This document shows, one piece after another, positions 23,916 through 25,584 of a DNA stretch of 25,584 bases. The stretch's first letter is position 1. Every line of letters starts with the position of its first letter. Source of the DNA: Pseudomonadota bacterium. GTDB taxonomy: Bacteria > Pseudomonadota > Gammaproteobacteria > Xanthomonadales > Xanthomonadaceae. The notes beneath the pieces are model-generated. The model was given only the letters and a program-made list of their open reading frames with translations, was not told the origin of the DNA and did no database searches. The DNA is taken from positions 1 through 25,584 of the forward strand of contig JAEWJB010000064.1 of the NCBI GenBank assembly GCA_023386795.1. The letters are read 5' to 3'. Position numbers and translations under genes: made by a program.

Positions 23916-25478
23916 GTGGGTCTGGCAACACTCGATATCGTGATCGTGCTGGTGTATCTGGCCGGCATCTTCGTGCTCGCGCAGTGGGTTTCGCGCGAGA
24001 AGGCAGGGCATGACAAGAGCGCGGAGGATTACTTCCTCGCCAGCAAGTCGCTGCCGTGGTGGGCGATCGGTGCCTCGCTGATCGCCGCCAATATTTCCGC
24101 CGAACAGATCATCGGCATGGCCGGGTCCGGCTACGCCATCGGCCTGGCGATCGCCTCCTACGAATGGATGGCCGCGCTGACGCTGCTGATCGTGGGCAAG
24201 TTCTTCCTGCCGATCTTCCTGCGCAATGGCATCTACACGATGCCGCAGTTCCTGGAACAGCGTTACGGCAACCGCATCCGCACGCTGATGGCGGTGTTCT
24301 GGCTGGGCCTGTACGTGTTCGTCAACCTGACCTCGATCCTGTGGCTGGGGTCGATCGCGGTGACCCAGGTCACCGGCATGGACCAGATGCTGGCGCTGGC
24401 GCTGATCGGCATCTTCGCGCTGCTGTACCAGTTGTATGGCGGCCTGAAGGCGGTGGCGCTGACCGACATCGTGCAGGTCACCCTGCTGGTGCTCGGCGGC
24501 CTGCTGGTGGCCGGCCTGACGCTCTCGCGCATCGGCGGCGGGGAAGGCGTGCTGGCCGGCTTCCAGCACCTGTGGAATGCCCACCCGGAGCATTTCCACA
24601 TGATCCTTTCCAAGGACAACCCGTTCTACAAGGACCTGCCGGGCCTGAGCGTGTTGCTGGGCGGGTTGTGGATCATGAACATCAGCTACTGGGGCTTCAA
24701 CCAGTACATCATCCAGCGCGCGCTGGCGGCCAAGAACATTGGCGAGGCGCAGAAGGGCATGGTGTTCGCCGCGTTCCTGAAGCTGCTGATGCCGGTGGTG
24801 ATCGTCGTGCCGGGCATTGCCGCGGTGGTGCTGGCGCCGGACCTGGCCAAGCCCGACCAGGCCTACCCGACCATGATGCAGCTGCTGCCCAGCGGCATCC
24901 TCGGGCTGGTGTTCGCCGCGCTGGTGGCGGCGATCGTGGCTTCGCTGGCCTCGAAGATCAACTCGGTGGCGACCATCTTCACCCTGGACTTCTACGCCAA
25001 GTCGCGCCCGCAGGCCGACCAGAAGCACCTGGTGCGCGTCGGCCGCATCGTCGCCATCGTGGCGGTGATCGTGGGCATCCTCACCGCGCGCCCGCTGCTG
25101 GGCGGCTTCGACCAGGGCTTCCAGTACATCCAGGAATTCACCGGCTTCTTCACCCCGGGCATCGTGGTGATCTTCATGCTGGGCCTGTTCTGGAAGCGCG
25201 CCAACGAAGCCGGCGCGCTGACCGCGGCGATCGGCTCGTTCGTGCTGTCGATCGTGTTCAAGCTGGGCTGGCCGTCGCTGCCGTTCATGGACCGCGTGGG
25301 CGTGGTGTTCCTGGCCTCGCTGGTGGCCGCGGTGGCGGTGTCGCTGGCGACGAAGGCGCAGCCGGGCCGCGACATGATCCGCACCGACGACGTGCGCTAC
25401 GGCACGCCGATGAGCTTCAACATGGGCGCGGTGGGTGTCATCGCGATCCTGATCGCGCTGTACACCGCGTTCTGGTGA
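23916..25478 (+). CDS. SSS-family sugar symporter, vSGLT-like
   Basis: 520-residue inner-membrane transporter of the solute:sodium symporter family (about 14 segments, LeuT fold), very similar to the Vibrio sodium/galactose symporter vSGLT. Aligned from memory with consistent offsets, the sugar-site residues are kept: Gln64 (Q69), Glu83 (E88), Asn255 (N260), Tyr258 (Y263), Lys289 (K294) and Gln406 (Q428). At the Na2 site Ala57, Ile60, Ala339 and Ser343 (S365) are kept, but S364 is replaced by Ala342 (AAIVASLAS). The extracellular loop before AYPTMMQLLP is about 17 residues shorter. The start is a GTG with GGAG seven bases upstream. It probably imports glucose released by the GH3 enzyme encoded just upstream. 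Galactose or another hexose is possible. Confidence 0.92.
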   Translation: MGLATLDIVIVLVYLAGIFVLAQWVSREKAGHDKSAEDYFLASKSLPWWAIGASLIAANISAEQIIGMAGSGYAIGLAIASYEWMAALTLLIVGKFFLPIFLRNGIYTMPQFLEQRYGNRIRTLMAVFWLGLYVFVNLTSILWLGSIAVTQVTGMDQMLALALIGIFALLYQLYGGLKAVALTDIVQVTLLVLGGLLVAGLTLSRIGGGEGVLAGFQHLWNAHPEHFHMILSKDNPFYKDLPGLSVLLGGLWIMNISYWGFNQYIIQRALAAKNIGEAQKGMVFAAFLKLLMPVVIVVPGIAAVVLAPDLAKPDQAYPTMMQLLPSGILGLVFAALVAAIVASLASKINSVATIFTLDFYAKSRPQADQKHLVRVGRIVAIVAVIVGILTARPLLGGFDQGFQYIQEFTGFFTPGIVVIFMLGLFWKRANEAGALTAAIGSFVLSIVFKLGWPSLPFMDRVGVVFLASLVAAVAVSLATKAQPGRDMIRTDDVRYGTPMSFNMGAVGVIAILIALYTAFW

Positions 25479-25500
25479 GTCGCCGCTGACGTGGAACGAA

Positions 25501-25529
25501 GAAGGCCGCCTTCGGGCGGCCTTCTTTTT
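25501..25529 (+). terminator. intrinsic terminator after the symporter gene
   Basis: GAAGGCCGCC-TTCG-GGCGGCCTTC: ten perfect pairs around a stable TTCG tetraloop, followed by TTTTT, 22 bases after the stop codon. Confidence 0.95.
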
Positions 25530-25554
25530 GTCGCATCCTCCAAGGACTTTCCCT

Positions 25555-25577
25555 GTAGGAGCGGCTTCAGCCGCAAC
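25555..25577 (+). repeat. REP-like palindrome at the window end
   Basis: TGTAGGAGCGGCTTCAGCCGC followed by AA. This is the same orientation and nearly the same sequence as the copy at 20595; only the base after the palindrome differs (A instead of G). Lies after the terminator of the glucosidase-symporter unit. Confidence 0.8.
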
Positions 25578-25584
25578 CGTGCGG

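Overview
The window is a high-GC chromosomal segment of ordinary proteobacterial gene content. Gene families, GC-rich codon use and dispersed GGAGCGGCTTCAGCCGC palindromes point to the Lysobacteraceae/Xanthomonadaceae (Lysobacter, Luteimonas, Pseudoxanthomonas or Stenotrophomonas type). The genus is an inference. I see no tRNA, rRNA, CRISPR array, integrase or transposase.

Layout. (1) 1-1650: the 3' part of a secreted S1/P1 nuclease, then an ETHE1/Blh-like metallo-beta-lactamase-fold hydrolase. (2) 1710-3803: modABC molybdate importer; its ATPase lacks the usual C-terminal regulatory domain. (3) 11312 down to 3857, minus strand: a DcaP-type porin, an AdiC-like antiporter, an LdcA-like basic amino acid decarboxylase, a divergent CDF-fold membrane protein and a second AdiC-like antiporter. 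The last four look like one operon and the porin may be its first gene. Together they could import a basic amino acid, decarboxylate it and export the amine, consuming protons. (4) 11553-12110: flavin reductase-like protein. (5) 14294 down to 12117, minus strand: a BlaI-type repressor, an M56 (BlaR1-like) membrane peptidase with a TonB-like C-terminal domain, and a lipoprotein with a second TonB-like domain. A sigma70-like promoter and two palindromic operators precede them. (6) 14407-16353: large acetyl-CoA hydrolase/transferase-family protein. (7) 16443-18159: L,D-transpeptidase and M23 peptidase, a two-gene cell-wall unit ending at a bidirectional terminator shared with (8) transketolase on the minus strand (18224-20224). 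(9) 20225-21179: a gene-free stretch with a G-quadruplex motif, two long hairpin elements of the same architecture, and a REP-like palindrome. (10) 21180-25478: a GH3 exo-beta-glucosidase lipoprotein behind a LacI-type operator-like palindrome, then a vSGLT-like sugar symporter. Together they form a unit for beta-glucan breakdown and glucose uptake. A strong terminator and another REP-like palindrome close the window.

The most notable items are the decarboxylase operon with a CDF protein that lacks most of the expected metal ligands and two diverged antiporters, the BlaI/M56-TonB/TonB-lipoprotein switch with its visible operators, and the paired hairpin elements upstream of transketolase.
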